DNA of 20,097 nucleotides. Source: Candidatus Curtissbacteria bacterium RIFCSPHIGHO2_12_FULL_41_17. GTDB lineage: Bacteria; Patescibacteriota; Microgenomatia; Curtissbacterales; GWA2-41-24. The stretch spans positions 1 through 20,097 of the forward strand of contig MFBL01000056.1 of assembly GCA_001774945.1 (NCBI GenBank), written 5' to 3'. The position numbers and the translations under genes were made by a program. Shown piece after piece: positions 19,192 to 20,097 of the stretch; position 1 is the stretch's first letter, and each line of letters begins with the position of its first letter. The notes under the pieces are model-generated. The model saw only the letters and a program-made list of their open reading frames with translations, was not told where the DNA came from and did no database searches.

Positions 19192-20097
19192 TCTGGCTAC
19201 CGTTTTGGGTTCTGGTTTCTGCCCGTCCCAGACAGTGGCTCAAAAATTTGGCGCTTTTTGCACCTTTGGTTTTTGAAGGAGCTTTTTTTAATCCGGGTAA
19301 ATTTTGGCTGGTGGTTATTGGATTTTTTATTTTTTCGGCTGTGGCATCTGCCATTTATATTATCAATGATGTTATCGATCTTGAGAAAGATAAATCACAT
19401 CCCTATAAAAGCAAAAGACCAATTGCCGCAGGAAGAATTAACCCTCATTTGGCCTTAGTAATAGCCATTTTAATCTTAGCTTTATCGATTATTGCCGCTT
19501 CCAAACTTTCGGTATTTTTTACAATTGCCATCACTCTCTATGCCGTTTTGCAAATATTTTATTCGCTGTTTTTACGATCAATAATCCTTTTGGATGTGAT
19601 GGCCATCGCCTCGGGATTTTTGCTAAGGGTTTATGCCGGAGGGGTTTTGATTGATGCCCATGTTACTATCTGGTTTATTTTAACGGTCGCCTCCATGGCC
19701 TTATTTTTGGCAATCGGTAAAAGACGTTCGGAGAGAACTTTACTTTTGGGAACAGAGGCAGCCGCCTCGCACACCAGAAAAATTCTGCTTCACTATCCGG
19801 AAACGCTTCTTGATTCACTGACTGTCATGTTTGCAACGACAACATGGCTTGCCTACACCATGTTTACATTCCTGCAGCCGCCGCCTTCTGCCGGCCCTCA
19901 AGTCTTAGTCTTATTCGGTGACTACCTGCCAAGGACACTTTTGGCATCCAAATGGCTGATGATTACTGTTCCTTTTGTAATCTATGGGGTGATGAGATAC
20001 CTATATGTTATCTATGAGAAAAAGGAGGGTGAATCTCCCGAAAGAGTCCTGCTTTCCGATATTCCGCTTTTAACTTCGATTGTAATCTGGACTCTTC
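19152..20097 (+). CDS. UbiA-family prenyltransferase resembling decaprenyl-phosphate phosphoribosyltransferase (partial, 3' end outside window)
   Basis: 315 codons are present and still open at the window edge. TTG 19152 is chosen as start because AGGGGG lies just upstream (about 6-7 nt) and no later ATG precedes the conserved N-terminus; it overlaps the WecA-like gene by 40 nt. ARPRQWLKNLALFAPLVF is the RPxQWxKN opening of the DPPRS branch of UbiA. IINDVIDLEKDKSHP (N72, D73, D76, D80) is the first Asp-rich motif, KSKRPIAAG follows, and FYSLFLRSIILLDVMAIASG with FLLRVYAGG is the second. LFLAIGKRRSE is also typical. DPPRS moves phosphoribose from PRPP to a polyprenyl phosphate, the first step to decaprenyl-phospho-arabinose. 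Placed after WecA and GT-C enzymes, it suggests a pentose-containing envelope glycan. Confidence 0.88.
   Translation, partial: MAKFEFTSKGPKIIWLPFWVLVSARPRQWLKNLALFAPLVFEGAFFNPGKFWLVVIGFFIFSAVASAIYIINDVIDLEKDKSHPYKSKRPIAAGRINPHLALVIAILILALSIIAASKLSVFFTIAITLYAVLQIFYSLFLRSIILLDVMAIASGFLLRVYAGGVLIDAHVTIWFILTVASMALFLAIGKRRSERTLLLGTEAAASHTRKILLHYPETLLDSLTVMFATTTWLAYTMFTFLQPPPSAGPQVLVLFGDYLPRTLLASKWLMITVPFVIYGVMRYLYVIYEKKEGESPERVLLSDIPLLTSIVIWTL

Noticed and set aside
1..20097. UGA recoding as in Gracilibacteria or Absconditabacteria
   Set aside because: TGA ends metG, msrA, tatD and others exactly where the next gene starts or the family's normal length ends; no conserved domain reads through TGA.
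1..20097. CRISPR array, tRNA or integrase/transposon
   Set aside because: No regularly spaced identical repeats with unique spacers, no cloverleaf-like conserved TTCGA-loop/acceptor arrangement, and no transposase or integrase motifs were found on reading both strands.

Overview
This window most resembles a chromosomal segment of a Candidate Phyla Radiation bacterium (Patescibacteria), probably Microgenomates. That is inference from compact AT-leaning coding, tiny or overlapping gene junctions, short versions of housekeeping genes (MetRS without an appended tRNA-binding domain), many single-helix-anchored proteins of unknown function, and dispersed palindromic repeats. TGA is a true stop: it forms ATGA, GTGA or TGA overlaps with the next gene at several junctions. 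This argues against the UGA-recoding lineages (Gracilibacteria, Absconditabacteria). No rRNA, tRNA, CRISPR array, transposase or phage gene was seen.

Layout. 1-520 is the 3' end of a class A penicillin-binding protein. 546-1123 (-) is an AbrB-type antitoxin / Doc toxin pair with a palindromic operator-promoter. 1229-1855 (-) is an anchored PsbP-like protein. 1911-2025 holds two juxtaposed palindromic repeats, and the second one supplies the -35 box of metG. 2057-5063 is a tight operon of metG, a HAD hydrolase and a tatD nuclease; tatD carries palindromic repeats inserted in frame. 5162-6652 is a membrane GT2 glycosyltransferase, followed by a gap with degenerate copies of its own last codons. 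6821-10534 (-) is a MacA/MacB-like ABC export operon (adaptor, ATPase, permease) ending in a YdcF-like DUF218 gene. 10614-11674 is msrA plus an anchored, possibly beta-grasp protein. 11677-14867 is a patchwork: an SDR 5' relic, an APH-like kinase, a HAD phosphatase, two relics of a glycosyltransferase 5' end, a small helical protein of unknown function, and a DMT transporter. 14981-20097 is an envelope-glycan block: two GT-C glycosyltransferases, a small membrane protein, a WecA/MraY-family phosphoglycosyltransferase and a UbiA-family enzyme resembling decaprenyl-phosphate phosphoribosyltransferase, which runs off the end.

How it fits together. Most recognisable genes serve the cell envelope: peptidoglycan cross-linking, lipid-linked sugar synthesis and transfer, and export. 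The most unusual features are structural. (i) A palindromic repeat family sits between genes and also in frame inside two enzymes, reminiscent of Rickettsia palindromic elements. (ii) Most transcription units have a -10-like hexamer only 6-9 nt before the start codon, predicting leaderless mRNAs. (iii) Several orphan gene ends are present: three 5' fragments that keep or partly keep promoter and start, and two extra 3' ends differing from the parent only at third codon positions.
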